Shown here in pieces: positions 27,401-37,070 of a stretch of DNA of 64,000 nt. A program made the translations under genes and the position numbers. Each line of letters opens with the position of its first letter. Position 1 is the first letter of the stretch. The stretch spans positions 301,366 to 365,365 of the forward strand of contig NMRA01000317.1 in the NCBI GenBank assembly GCA_002633005.1, given 5' to 3'. The DNA comes from Phoronis australis. Lineage: Eukaryota; Phoronida; Phoronidae. The notes under the pieces are model-generated. The model was not told the DNA's origin. It saw only the letters and a program-made list of their open reading frames with translations, and searched no databases.

Positions 27401-29081
27401 AAAGCGAATAATTTATTTGGTGCTTCTTCCAATGAAAAACACGAATCAATGAAATTTCACTTGTCTGTTATACTGTACGTTACATTGGTGAGATTCTATG
27501 GGTATGTGATTTTGTTTTCTCACCACTAGGTGTGCCACTGTCCACCCAGTGGAGTAATGCAGGGTACTACTATGCAACACAGATTGCGCAGTTCGGCTTG
27601 AGCCACTATAGCAAGTTTGTGACGTCAGGACACTGCAACAGGTCGGTCGTTGTGGATGGAGAGTCATTTGACCAGAGCAAGTGGACACTGCCCCGAGCAC
27701 CATCCAGTATACAGTCTGTGATGGATGGCAACAGAAAAGTTATTCACTTTTTTGCTCCAAGTATGTCATTTTTTTCACTTTTCAGAGTTGATTACAGTGC
27801 TGAAAATGGTCAGAATTCCACCGAGCTTTACTTCATTATGGTCCTCAGAACAAGCTATACCAAGAGTGCTGAAAATGTTCCTAATTATTTATTTTGTAAA
27901 CTTATGGACCCCATTAAATGTGTTGTTTTCTGGCATTTATCTTTATGAATCATGGTTTTGGTGCTCTGCTTGTTTATGCACCTTTAGATTTCACTAAAAA
28001 GACCATACATGTTATTGTGTTCTTCTGTTGCTTTTCAGAGAGTTTTAAACTGAAAGGTATTCAGCTGGAGATTCCCCCCGATTTTCCAAGAAACATGCTC
28101 GTCTTTACCATTAAGTCACACGTTAATGCAAGTCTGACTGTAGTGTTTGAATCAAAGGAAGGGACATCATACCACGTGCATTATATCCCTGGTAAAACCG
28201 TGATGTCTAGAAGAAGGAATCACATATTTTACGGCCTCGGTGACACGTCATCGTGGCGAACAGTGACGCGGGACGTTTACACAGACCTGCAGAAAGGCCT
28301 GGCACTGAGGGGCTCGAAAAATATGAGGAGCATCCTGTTTGTTAGAAACCTAATCAGCAGTTTAGCTCGGATTGAGTTACATGGTCGAGGGTCTGTTGAT
28401 AATATTACCATGTCCAGGAGTGAACATCTTCTGCAGTTTTTCGACTCGGCCAATTGGCTGGTTGCTAACCAGGACAAAAATGGTGGTTGGCCGATTAATG
28501 TGATAAAAAAAGCTAGAGGAGGCCCCACCTCCAGCTCTGTTCTCCAGCCGGGCTGGTACTCGGCTATGGCCCAGGGGCATGCCATATCTGTACTGGTTCG
28601 GGCTTACCACAATACGAACAGCTCAAAGTATTTAGATGCTGCCAAAGGTGCTACAAAACTTTTCTCCATTCCAAGTGACAAAGGTGGGGTACTCGCAAAG
28701 TTCATGCAGCAATACGACTGGTACGAGGAGTATCCCACAATTCCCAGTTCTTTTGTACTTAATGGTTTCATTTATGCACTGTTTGGCTTATACGACCTGA
28801 TGGTTACAGAGCCGAATTTTGAAGTGGCCCGAGAATTATACTCAAGAGGCTTAAAGTCTCTAAAAGCTATGTTACTGCTGTTTGACACGGGTTCAGGGAC
28901 AGTATATGACTTACGACATCAACAGTTGAACAAGGCCCCAAACCTTGCGAGGTGGGACTACCACACCACTCATGTTAGTCAACTGTTGTTCCTGGCGACT
29001 ATCGACAGCGACCCCTTGTGGAACACAACTGCACAAAGGTGGATTGGCTATCTCAGTGGACACAGGGCAGCTCATAATTAG
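21299..29081 (+). CDS. GLCE: D-glucuronyl C5-epimerase (heparan sulfate), five coding exons
   Basis: Join 21299-21420, 24270-24432, 26296-26467, 27530-27760 and 28039-29081. All junctions are GT/AG and phases agree, giving 576 aa (human protein 617). The enzyme converts D-glucuronate to L-iduronate in N-sulfated heparan sulfate in the Golgi. A short cytosolic N terminus and hydrophobic segment at about residues 8-25 indicate a type II membrane protein. Exons 2-3 encode the N-terminal part of the lumenal domain, exon 4 the conserved GVPLSTQW region, and exon 5 the rest of the lumenal domain, including the catalytic C-terminal domain: WYEEYP (457-462), YDLRH (519-523), ARWDYHTTH and the typical RAxHN C terminus. 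Tyr461, Tyr519 and Tyr537 correspond, by spacing and from memory, to active-site tyrosines described for vertebrate enzymes. The stem after the membrane segment is shorter than in vertebrates. No frameshift or stop is seen. Confidence 0.95.
21521..21715 (+). CDS. Unrecognised 64-codon ORF in GLCE intron 1
   Basis: It starts at an ATG in an acceptable context and has a protein-like composition (ACYETAGHPVVQDASDLP, RFDWDGDNCINPWF). No domain is recognised and no clear donor or acceptor ties it to a neighbour. It could be an exapted transposon fragment, a nested small gene, or chance. Confidence 0.25.
   Translation: MACYETAGHPVVQDASDLPMPKQIIYGVSKLKSMPRAIRFDWDGDNCINPWFLEKINWYHDKKN
21795..21930. 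repeat. Dispersed repeat family C, copy 2
   Basis: Diverged partner of 15021-15150, best matched over ATACTGTGCTTTATACA and CTGTTAGGAATTGT. Confidence 0.4.
22850..23312. repeat. 84-bp minisatellite in GLCE intron 1, alternating A/B units
   Basis: The block CCTTGAGGGCCTCAACATAT recurs at an exact 84-base spacing (landmarks at 22934, 23018, 23102, 23186 and 23270), about 5.5 units in all. Successive units alternate between two types: GAACACTAC with CATATCAATCAC, and GGACACTAC with CATAACAATCAC. This gives a 168-base higher-order period. Because 84 is divisible by three, the minus strand stays open across the array as a 28-residue repeat, which is not evidence of coding. Confidence 0.92.
23453..23626 (+). 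CDS. Unrecognised Cys-rich exon-like ORF in GLCE intron 1
   Basis: CTCTGTTTGTGTTCAG is a good splice acceptor just before an open frame. The frame encodes FYFCCEPPFPKDLRDKWLP, then VKIMMCVCGNPNSEAWCIC, and a stop. The paired cysteines and acidic/aromatic mix look protein-like, but I do not know the family. It could be the last exon of a nested gene or a decayed insertion. Confidence 0.25.
   Translation, partial: ANIESKFYFCCEPPFPKDLRDKWLPEKYTTPSVDKVKIMMCVCGNPNSEAWCICNMH
23761..24175. repeat. Dispersed repeat family B, copy 2
   Basis: Partner of 15971-16412, lying just before GLCE coding exon 2. It shares the full order of blocks from TTAAAGTGG-ACTTGC to TAGTTAGGAGCATAC. Confidence 0.7.
24270..24432 (+). 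CDS. GLCE: GLCE coding exon 2
   Basis: Acceptor TCTCTAATTTCAG, donor GTTAGT. It encodes a short charged stem followed by YYEEILCSVNNEFTV and SCRREESDVFVPF, which matches the conserved start of the lumenal epimerase fold in family members. One base completes the Arg codon split with exon 1; the exon ends in phase 0. Confidence 0.9.
26296..26467 (+). CDS. GLCE: GLCE coding exon 3
   Basis: Acceptor CTTCTCTGCTAG, donor GTAATT. It encodes IYGQFSQ, FDWHHSNSKFYGPLAKY and GVFLNFDHYTVEMRDKVKCI, closely following the family pattern around the RDxVKCI motif. It ends one base into a Gly codon. Confidence 0.92.
27530..27760 (+). CDS. GLCE: GLCE coding exon 4
   Basis: Acceptor TTCTCACCACTAG, donor GTATGT. 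It encodes GVPLSTQW then YYYATQIAQFGLSHYSK, a hallmark of C5-epimerases, and ends FFAP plus one base. The reading frame runs on into the intron for about 60 codons, but the donor and the conserved resumption in exon 5 fix the boundary. Confidence 0.93.
28039..29081 (+). CDS. GLCE: GLCE coding exon 5: most of the lumenal and catalytic domain
   Basis: Acceptor TTGCTTTTCAG; a single 1043-base exon to a TAG stop. It carries NQDKNGGWPI, the PGWYSAMAQGHAISVLVRAY helix of the (alpha/alpha) barrel, the WYEEYPTIPSSFVLNGF active-site loop, DTGSGTVYDLRH and NLARWDYHTTH. Several N-glycosylation sequons (NAS, NIT, NSS, NTT) fit a lumenal domain. Confidence 0.95.
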
Positions 29082-30940
29082 CCGTCTTTCATCAAAGATT
29101 TTATTGTTTTTATATGATTAACATGTTGACGTCACAGTCAATGGAGATATACATCAGACAGTCGTGACTGACCATTTGGGTATGGAAACTTGTATTAGAT
29201 GTCACGCACAGACATCCTTGAAAGCTGTAAAGTGACAAGGGAATCACTTTTAGGCTTTCTAATTTTATAAGATTAAAGTATGAACTGAGTGGTGGCCATA
29301 GCTGCTTCAGCACCTAGATTCACCACTATAAATTTGATTAATCCTACTCTTACTGCATGCATTTGAGTTAATGCCCAAGGCACTCATGTTGCGTCTCAAA
29401 GTCGATAGCAATCGTTAATATTAGATCGTCTCCAATTGGCTCGTTAACTTAATGTAAATATATTAACTGATTTGTATTTTAAAATATTCATCGTGACCGT
29501 AAATGGCCCTCTTTCAGTTACAATAAGTAGAATCACGCAGTTGTGCGTTGATGAGCTTGAACCTGGTCCTGCAATATCTTCATCGATATTTTCTTCAATG
29601 AATGATTCTGCAATGCATCCTACTTTTTAATGCAAAATAATGGAGTATAGTTAAATTAATTAGATGTGGTATTTTTATACAAAAATATTCTATACACTAC
29701 ACAGCTGCCGATAGTTATTATCTTCCCATACATACTTTTAGAGCTTAAAAAATCTAATTGTGCAGGATTTAGAATGTTACAGGCTTTTTGAGTGTTTATT
29801 TCTCTTTAAAAATCTGTAGAAAGTGAAAAATGTTTTTGAAAATTATCTGCTCTTTGGAATTGTGATCAGCCAAGTTCGTTGTAGAAAAATCCAAGGAATG
29901 AGGTAAATAGACGAGACCGATATGCTATGCAGCTTTTTATTTTGCTCATAATTGTTGTTGCAAGGTCTTCAGTACCAATATGTCATTGTATAACGCAATA
30001 TAATCTGCATGACATGCTTTCCCTTATGTGATTTGCCAACTGAAGTAATTCTGTGTCTTGATAAATGAAAAACACTCTTACCTGGGAGGGATATCATCTG
30101 CTTTGTGGAAATCTTTTCAAGATGTCAACATATTAATGCAATTTCGGAAACAGAAGAATTTGATTACGTTTTTAGTGAACGGGAAAAAGGATTCACTACA
30201 ATTTTTTGTATCAATTTCAGCACTAGTCACTACACTGACAACATCGGCGTGGATTAAAAGTCAACGGAATATTGATTCAAGACTTGCTGAACACAGTCTG
30301 TTGAGAAATAAACCAGTGTCTTCTGTCTGTTCTAGACAAAGTCTAACCATGTGGGCAGCAAAGCAGCCCACTGTACTGCAGCTTAGACTGAAAAAGTTTG
30401 GCATGTAAACTAATGTGTACATTATTGAATGATGCCAACTTGAAATGGAAAGACAGATTATGAAAATATTTTGCCCGTGCTTGGCAATAGTTAGTCACGG
30501 GCTTCTACTTGTTCACAAAATTGGAGAAAATCTAAAATAATGAAGTCACTTGTTTCAGTAGAATATTTCCACGGAAAAGGTTTGTGTTAAGATTGGGGTC
30601 TACAGTTGCAGGACAGGGCACTCCACCCGAACAGCTGGTTGATTTAATGATCTAGTAGTGATTAAGTTGATATTAAACTGCAACTTTATTTTAGTTGGTA
30701 TTTGACAACGTTGCTGTGCAGTGAACTATTTTTATGAGGCCAAGTGAAAATAATTAAGCAGAAACACTAGGCTATAAAATGGATATAACGCCTATTAAAG
30801 ATTTCCTTAATTTCCTTCATGCGTATTCCGTTTTCTCAAGTTTAGCATTAGTATTATGTAATTTTGACCATCTGATGAATGTTACGGCTCTTGCCATAGC
30901 ATAATTTGTGGTATTGTATCATCCGAGCTACCTGCCCATG

Positions 30941-30946
30941 AATAAA
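30941..30946 (+). terminator. AATAAA poly(A) signal, candidate
   Basis: AATAAAAGGCATGCATTGTTCTG; a GT-rich stretch follows within 20 bases. One of two plausible ends for the epimerase mRNA. Confidence 0.35.
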
Positions 30947-31111
30947 AGGCATGCATTGTTCTGCGATACTGTTAATGAACCTATGACGACAAATTTTAAA
31001 AACTGAGAATGCGTAACAGTAAAGCGACTATAAACTTTCCACAGGAGAACTGATCTCAACTTGTTCCCAGCTCCCATGAGAAGTGATTTCTGGGCTTCAA
31101 AAATTTTTTTA

Positions 31112-31293
31112 CTGTTTATATAAATGTAAATCTAGATAACTGTTTATATGTATGAAAATATGTAAATCTAGATAACTGTTTATATATATGTAAATCTAGA
31201 TAACTGTTTATATACCGGTATATGTAAATATGTGAATCTAGATAACTGGTTATATATATGTAAATCTAGATAACTGGTTAGATATATGTCAAT
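31112..31293. repeat. Short minisatellite, ATGTAAATCTAGATAACTG units
   Basis: Five to six units of ATGTAAATCTAGATAACTG followed by T/G-TTATATAT, spaced about 28-47 bases apart, all containing the TCTAGA palindrome. Some units carry extra TATA/CCGGTA insertions. Confidence 0.85.
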
Positions 31294-31655
31294 CTGGAAC
31301 CAGTGTGGAGATATAGGTCACAAACATTTTGAGTCTGGTCTGCACGCTGATGCAATTACTGCCCGAAAATCTAAATCATTATATGCAGGCAGAAAAAAGT
31401 TGACAGTTCGTTATTGCTAGAGATCATACTGGGTGCATTTAATGACATCCCACGACAAGCCCACTCCACCAACTATGACCTGTCAGTTCTTAACCCAAGA
31501 AATCACTACGGAACAGTTTGAGATCAGTTTCATAACATTAAGCAGTTGAAATCAAAAGTAAGTTTTTCTGACACGAGATGGGTTTATAGCCCATTTTAGT
31601 CTAAAGATAATATATTTATTTGCTTGTTATGAACGTCTCATGGCGTTATTACTTG

Positions 31656-31661
31656 AATAAA
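31656..31661 (+). terminator. AATAAA poly(A) signal, candidate
   Basis: TTGAATAAAACAAAC, followed about 20 bases later by ATTGTATTTT. A distal alternative to the signal at 30941. Confidence 0.3.
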
Positions 31662-33250
31662 ACAAACAAAAATTCCATTGTATTTTAATAGTTTTATTTA
31701 TGCATCAATAACCATGGAGAACAATGAATAACAAATGTCATAATTCAACAAGTTTCATCTTCAAAATATAGATTAGTCAACCAGTTACAATACAAACCAA
31801 GATCACATTCATTGAGACCAACGGTGAACATGTAAACATACATACAAACCAAGGACATCTTATTACTCCCAGATAAAAACAAATGAAACCACACATAAGT
31901 TATCACAAGATTGCACTGATTATGGTAAACAATCTTCAATTTTGAGGCAAAAATTCTCGATAAATTGCCATTTTTCATCACTTTATTACTGCTAATGGCT
32001 CAACAAATTTTTTCACTTGAGTATTTTCACTTTCAATGCAAATCCTAGTTCTTATCCTTTGCTTGAATTGAAATTGCTTGCAGTAAAATGCCTGGAAATC
32101 CTCTGACTGACAATACTTCTTTGACCACTGAAACTAATCTGGTGTGACAAATTTCATGAGCCAATAATAAACTAACTGTTGTCAAGTCTAAAAATTATAT
32201 TTAATCTGAGTAAAGAATCAAAACAAGACCAATTTTATTATTATTATCATTAACTTTTTAGGCAAAAGGCAGGGGTCTATTGCTCCTGAAATCTACACCA
32301 TACAGCCATTTTTGTGGAAAATGTAGCTAAATGAAATACCAGCTGTCTGCAATATTGCTGAAGACTGTTTACCATAACTTAACTGCCAAGTATTCAAATG
32401 AACCAATCATACAGCACCTAGACAATTCCACCCCAGCACAACACTATAGTGGCAAACCAACGCTGAATGAACAAGACTTCTTACTATGTGCTTATCAATC
32501 ATGCTGAATACAACAGGTGTCTTTTGCAGAAGTAGAAAACATTTTATTTTTTACCTATAGTTGTTGAAATATATTTCGCAAGAATGGTCCAATCAACTTT
32601 TCAAATTTTTTCGCATTAGTATTGCAACTTACAAAGAGCAGTAATACAGTATCAGCATCGGAATTAGAAATGGCCGTTCACTTTATTCAAGCATTCTCCA
32701 TTTAAAAAGTGAGCCTCTTTTTAGGTTCTAAAAACGATGCATTCTGCGCTTAAACACAGCCAAAGCGTGATTCTTTCGTGTGCCTCGTTATATTTATGTC
32801 TCAAATGCATTGGTTTTAAACCTATACAGAGGCTCACAACTAAAAGGGCGACTGCGTGAATAAGGTCTATAGCGACTAACATGGCAGCAGTGTACAACTG
32901 TTGAAAAGCATCCTACAGCCACACAGCATTGTGGGTAAATACTGCAAAATCAGATAATGCACTATGGTCATTCAGTATGTGGTTATTCACAAGAGCTCAA
33001 ATTCAGAAACAATGCTCATATCCACAAAAAATACCAAAATTAAACTTTTCAGTGTCTATCCAATCAGCACACCCTACTAACACGAGTTCAAACATACCAT
33101 ACTAGTCTGAGTAAACACCCAGGCTGCTTAAATTGGGGAAAACAAAAAAAAAATCATGGGAGAGCATTGTCACGGATTTCCGGATTTCCGTGATAATGTA
33201 TTGTTTTTGTTTTGACACTTCGCCCATCAGCTGATTCATACTGACCGGAA
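31662..33250. other. No gene recognised
   Basis: The reverse strand carries an AATAAA near 31691-31697 (TTTATTTATGC on +) and several short open frames, so the 3' end of a minus-strand transcript is possible. I see no domain or splice chain. Confidence 0.35.
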
Positions 33251-33267
33251 CCAGGGCCCGGTCTCCA

Positions 33268-33404
33268 ATCTCCATACTCAGACTCGAATCATGCTCAAAC
33301 TCACACTTCATACTCAACTCGAGTACAGACTCAGCTTTGGTGTATTCAATGTCATACTCGAAAAATCTGTACTCGAAATTTCGAGCACGTACTCAGTTTT
33401 CGAG
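33268..33404. repeat. ACTCGA-rich low-complexity stretch
   Basis: The words ACTCGA, ACTCAGAC and ACTCAA recur more than ten times in about 140 bases, ending in an undetermined base at 33405. It lies just before the BEL-like fragment and may be part of its LTR or a separate satellite. Confidence 0.5.
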
Positions 33405-33545
33405 NTTATTCAGCACAACGACACGACTTGTTATTTGGACAGGTTCACTGCTGAACTGTCTAGTTATCACCACTTTGTATCTACCGACACTGCGAGGCAA
33501 CTCACACGGCGAACCCCTATACTACATAGCCAGAATTTCCCCACA

Positions 33546-33996
33546 TTTTCTGGTGCCGTGGCCAACAGAGGAGAAGTACCGAGAACCCACCAGCTTGACT
33601 CAACCAGCCTGCTGCCAGCCCAGCCATGACACAACGCCAACTGCAAACTACTACAGTCTCAAAGACGATTACGACGACCATTAACTACAACGAAGCATGG
33701 ATCTCGCCCAGAAACGCCAACAACAAACCAGAAAGCACATAGAACGCTACATTGATGAAGTCACCGACATGATGCAATCGCTCCAAGCCAAGGAACTAAA
33801 AACGCTAGACAACCGTCTAGGCGTCATCGCACAACAACGAAAGCTATATGAAGATTACCAGAAAGAACTTTTAGGACTCATGCCAGACGACGCCGAAAAA
33901 CTCAATTACCTGGGGGACACCGACGACTTCCTCATGGAAACATACTGCCTGTTCAGCGATCTCCAGAATCAACGAGATGACATGTTTGAGCATTAA
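33546..33996 (+). mobile_element. BEL/Pao-like retrotransposon fragment: PBS and gag-like ORF
   Basis: A probable LTR end (...CCCCACA, 33545) is followed by TTTTC and then TGGTGCCGTGGCC, laid out like a primer-binding site. An ORF of 99 residues (33697-33996) follows, highly charged and helical (repeated Lys/Gln/Glu, LQAKELKTLDNRL), like the coiled-coil start of BEL gag proteins. No nucleic-acid-binding or pol domain follows, so it is a 5' fragment. The family call rests on layout and on resemblance to the second BEL element at 60.3 kb. Confidence 0.5.
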
Positions 33997-34555
33997 GCTC
34001 AAAACAAAAGAACGTGGTTATTCAAAAGAGAAATTCTAGTCAACAGAGGGCGCAGAACAAAACATGAACGCTAACCTGGACAGTTGCAGTAATGAGGCTT
34101 AGTCATGTGGCTGAAGCTGGCGTTTTGGATGTACGGTTCCCCGTTAGTTAGAGTGCAGATTATAGATGGCTCTAGCTTTGGTTTGATCTTGTTTTGCCAC
34201 TAGGGTCGTTGTTTCATTGAGTTTTGAAACTTTCGGCTGACAAGACGTCTGCTTCTTTGAATGTCGCTAGAACCCGAAATAGTGGTATGTATTAAGGCTT
34301 ACCGGTATTATGTTAGTTGAAACATTCTTGCGTGCCTTACGTCCACGGTTGACCTACTTTTATGCTTTGACTTTGTCACGTAGGCCATGAGCACGCTATC
34401 TGTTGTAGGCTGTACGAATTCTTTAGCTGCCTTAAACTTTGTAGTCTATTTGAATTTCTCTGTTATTTGTATCATTTGGTTACCTCATCCAGAGAAGCAG
34501 GCCGAAATGTCTGCCTCCAACAAAAACTAGTCTCTCAGTGAGTGATTTACTAACT

Positions 34556-34865
34556 TTAACGTTATTCAGTCTCGGAAACACGCTTCTCGGCACTTTTAAA
34601 TGTTTTGACTGAGTTGATTTAAAAGGGCACATTGGCAATAGTAGCAACTGCGCCAAACTGATGCTGAATGGCTATCAACGATTGCTAGAAATAGAATTAT
34701 CTGTTTTTAGTTATATCTTTGCCTACATAAATGTAATTCAGTCTCTAAAACGTGTTTCTCGGCAGTTTTAAACATTTCGACCAATGGCGCACGTGTGATA
34801 TCAAATGTATCAAACTGATGCGGAACGCCTCTCAAGCTTGTTAATCGGGGAAAACAATCCCAAGA
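34556..34865. repeat. Diverged tandem duplication, ~172-bp unit
   Basis: The blocks ATTCAGTCTC--AAACACG-TTCTCGGCA-TTTTAAA and CAAACTGATGC-GAA appear once from about 34560 and again from about 34735, with many substitutions. Non-coding; the rest of 34000-35390 shows no gene. Confidence 0.6.
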
Positions 34866-35391
34866 ATTAAGTTATTTTTTACCGTGATTGACGTTATTCA
34901 ACCTCCTTCACATCCCGCCTGTTGTAGATGCTTAGATCATGTGGATTTAAAGTTTGATACATTATTCAGCCACAACATATTTACTTCCACAGGTTGCACC
35001 ATATCCCTGAATGGTACAGCAGGAAGTGTCTTATTTGAACAGGAAAAATGTGAATCATAAGTCTAGTCCATATTCATGATACAGCCATCAATGAATAACA
35101 ATATTCATTGGCCATCTACGGTATTAGACTTACAGTTCAAATCATGTGACAAAACCAAATTCAAGGTTTTAAGCAGTGGACAAAAGGATCACTATTAAAC
35201 TTAGTCAGGCAGGAAAATCTGTGATGGTTACTAAAGTTTCCAAACATTGCAGCTGACACACTGGCTGAAACATTTCAGCCCAGAGCATATGAGAAATCTG
35301 ATATCATACTCGTATCGTCCACAACACTCAAAAATGTTGAAAATAAGATAATGTTCATTTTTGACTGAGCATTGTGATTCTTCTGTTTCAG

Positions 35392-35529
35392 ATTATTGAT
35401 GCCTTCCTTCACGTAATAATGTCAGAAAATAACAAAGCTGAACGGAATCACTTGTATGTGATGTCACCTTTTGTAGCTGAGAAGTGGAAGTTACTAGTAG
35501 GCGACTTCAAAACATGGCAATTTAAAAAG
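35392..35529 (+). pseudogene. Exon-like fragment resembling Ulp1/C48 peptidase N-terminal part
   Basis: A clean acceptor (TTCTTCTGTTTCAG) and a donor (AAAAAG/GTAATT) bound 46 in-frame codons: IIDAFLHVIMSENN, HLYVMSPFVAEKWK, FKTWQFKK. The order 'D-x-x-hydrophobic ... F-x-A-E-K ... W-Q-F-K-K' is like the start of SUMO-type proteases that travel in several DNA transposons. The catalytic His/Asp/Cys part is not found downstream. An orphan exon or transposon relic; the family call is tentative. Confidence 0.35.
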
Positions 35530-35743
35530 GTAATTACAATTAGATTTCTCCAATGTGGCAAAGTGAAAATTTAATTATACTGCTGAAAGTCAGAACATGT
35601 CTAAAATTCTGGAAAGAAACAACGTTGGCCATCCAAAATTCAAGAATTTCCAGTAAGACAGCAAAATTAGTATTGGTACGTCCCCTATCACATCTGCGTG
35701 TACAGCATTGTCCACAAAATATTCTTTACCTGTTTATCACACT

Positions 35744-36117
35744 ACAAAAATGGCAAGTGATTTTAATGATGGAATGAACTTCTTTTTTATGAAGACAAAA
35801 ATTCAGTAGTCATTTAAATTTTTTAGACTATTCATGCCCACCATCTTAGTAAGAGTTGGGGAATAAGATTTGCTGACAACGCCTAAATATACATATACAG
35901 TTTTAGGTGATCATACTCTGCTTTCTAACTCAAACTTCCGTTTCTTCCATGTGGTATATTACTGGAAATTCAGTCCCAAGAATAAAATATCTCCATGATG
36001 GGATACACAGCCAAAGAAAGATATACAAAATGATGTTTTCTGCAAATTCATAATGGTTGTAATCTGTCATCTCAACTTTCCAATATTGGTGTGTCTTAAC
36101 GACGCTGTATCTGATGT
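35744..36117 (+). repeat. Repeat R, copy 1
   Basis: About 370 bases shared with 52532-52890 and partly with 50091-50350, all in the same orientation. Shared words include ATGGCAAGTGATTTTAATGA, TATTACTGGAAATTCA, ATAAAATATCTCCA, ACAGCCAAAGAAA and TTCATAAT-GTTGTAATCTGT. It ends right before the ISXO2-like ORF. No coding content recognised. Confidence 0.8.
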
Positions 36118-36147
36118 TTGTGTCTACACGTGGGTACCATTTTTGAA

Positions 36148-37017
36148 ATGTCTCTTGCTGAAATAGTCGAGTTCACGTGTGACGAAGATGCAGCGCTTCA
36201 GTTTCTGAGGACTCACAACGCCATCAGACGCCAGCCACCCCAGTGTGGGGTGTGCCCTCGTTTGATGACCGAGGTGCGTGGTGGCTCAGGAGGAGGTGGG
36301 AAGATCTGGCGCTGCCCGAGGCACAAGGCTCAGAAGATGTCACTGCGAGGCGACTCCTTCTGGTCCAAGTCCAGGTTGACACTGCAGCTATTGATACAGC
36401 TTGTCTGGGCTTGGGCATTCAAGCAACCAATAGCACTTGCCGTGGAGATGCTGGGAATAGATCGGACAGTGGTAATGACTTGGCACGGCTACCTCCGAGA
36501 CGCATGCTCCACCCAACTCGTGAACAACCCCATACGGATTGGCGGCCCCGGAGTCATCGTGAAGAATTGACGAGTCGTTGATGGCCAGAAGAAAGAACAA
36601 CATGGGCCATGTGGTTCAGCGACGATGTGTGTTTGGAGGATACTGCCCCGCACAGAACGTTGGATTTCTGCAGTTTGTGCCGAACAGGAACGCCAGTACA
36701 CTTCTCCCCATCTTACAACAGTTTATCTTGCTCGGCTCCGCCATCCACAGCGACATGTGGGCTGCCTGCAACGGTATCGCCACCGTTGTGCCGCCGTACA
36801 ACCACCAGACGGTCAACCACCACACACCAAACATGTCGAGTGTTACTGGAAGAACGCGAAGACGAGGTCAAGTTCAAGAGCATATGTGGTGTCCTCCCCG
36901 ACATGTTGGATGCGCATCTAGACGAGTTCATGTGGTGAGAACGTTACGCCGGCAACAGCGGTTGACAGGCGTTTTTCACGATAGTCGACCACATAGCACT
37001 GTGGTACCCCACTCCTT
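36148..37017 (+). pseudogene. ISXO2-like (IS1595/Merlin-type) DDE transposase, frameshifted
   Basis: ATG at 36148 begins a zinc-ribbon-like segment (CGVC then WRCPRH), the conserved GDSFWSKSRLTLQ step and IRIGGPG. The frame breaks at about 36560. The next frame carries IDES with the first catalytic Asp, RRKNNMGHVVQRRCVFGG, PNRNASTLLPI and HSDMWAA with the second acidic residue. Further shifts near 36830 and 36865 separate VECYWKNAKTR and LDAHLDEFMW. An in-frame stop follows, then ERYAG and a VDHIALWYP-type tail. The total span equals a full-length protein (about 270-290 aa), so this is a complete but dead copy with three or more lesions. The catalytic residues themselves survive. Confidence 0.8.
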
Positions 37018-37035
37018 GAGTACCAAAAACCCAAC

Positions 37036-37051
37036 GGCCCTTTTAAGGGCC
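37036..37051 (+). terminator. Histone-type mRNA 3' stem-loop
   Basis: GGCCCTTTTAAGGGCC: a 6-bp stem and a TTTA loop, preceded by CCCAAC and followed by AC. It satisfies the histone 3'-end consensus GGYYYUUYUNARRRCC at every position. It lies about 20 bases after the last recognisable ISXO2-like codons. No purine-rich histone downstream element is visible in the next 40 bases, and no histone ORF is nearby. Confidence 0.6.
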
Positions 37052-37070
37052 ACTCACTACTTCCCAATTG

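Larger units (their letters stand above)
29082..31661 (+). other. GLCE: Candidate GLCE 3' UTR
   Basis: AT-rich sequence after the stop codon. Canonical AATAAA signals occur at 30941-30946 and 31656-31661, so the 3' UTR could be about 1.9 or 2.6 kb. A 116-codon open frame at 30058-30408 has no recognisable domain and is probably chance. Confidence 0.4.

Noticed and set aside
27761-28038. Open frame running from GLCE exon 4 into the intron, and an ATG-initiated frame entering exon 5 from 27918
   Set aside because: A good GTATGT donor and TTTTCAG acceptor, plus the family pattern (FFAP joined to KSFKLKG), show that this 278-bp stretch is an intron.
28277-28610. Minus-strand frames of 77-102 codons under GLCE exon 5
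   Set aside because: Shadows of the conserved plus-strand exon; no domain.
30058-30408. 116-codon frame downstream of GLCE as a separate gene
   Set aside because: No domain, AT-rich codon use, and it lies in the likely 3' UTR.
36920-37000. Resemblance of VVRTLRRQQR to the end of histone H4 just before the histone-type stem-loop
   Set aside because: The same bases read better in another frame as the C-terminal tail of the ISXO2-like transposase (ERYAG, then VDHIALWYP), and no other histone H4 sequence is found upstream.
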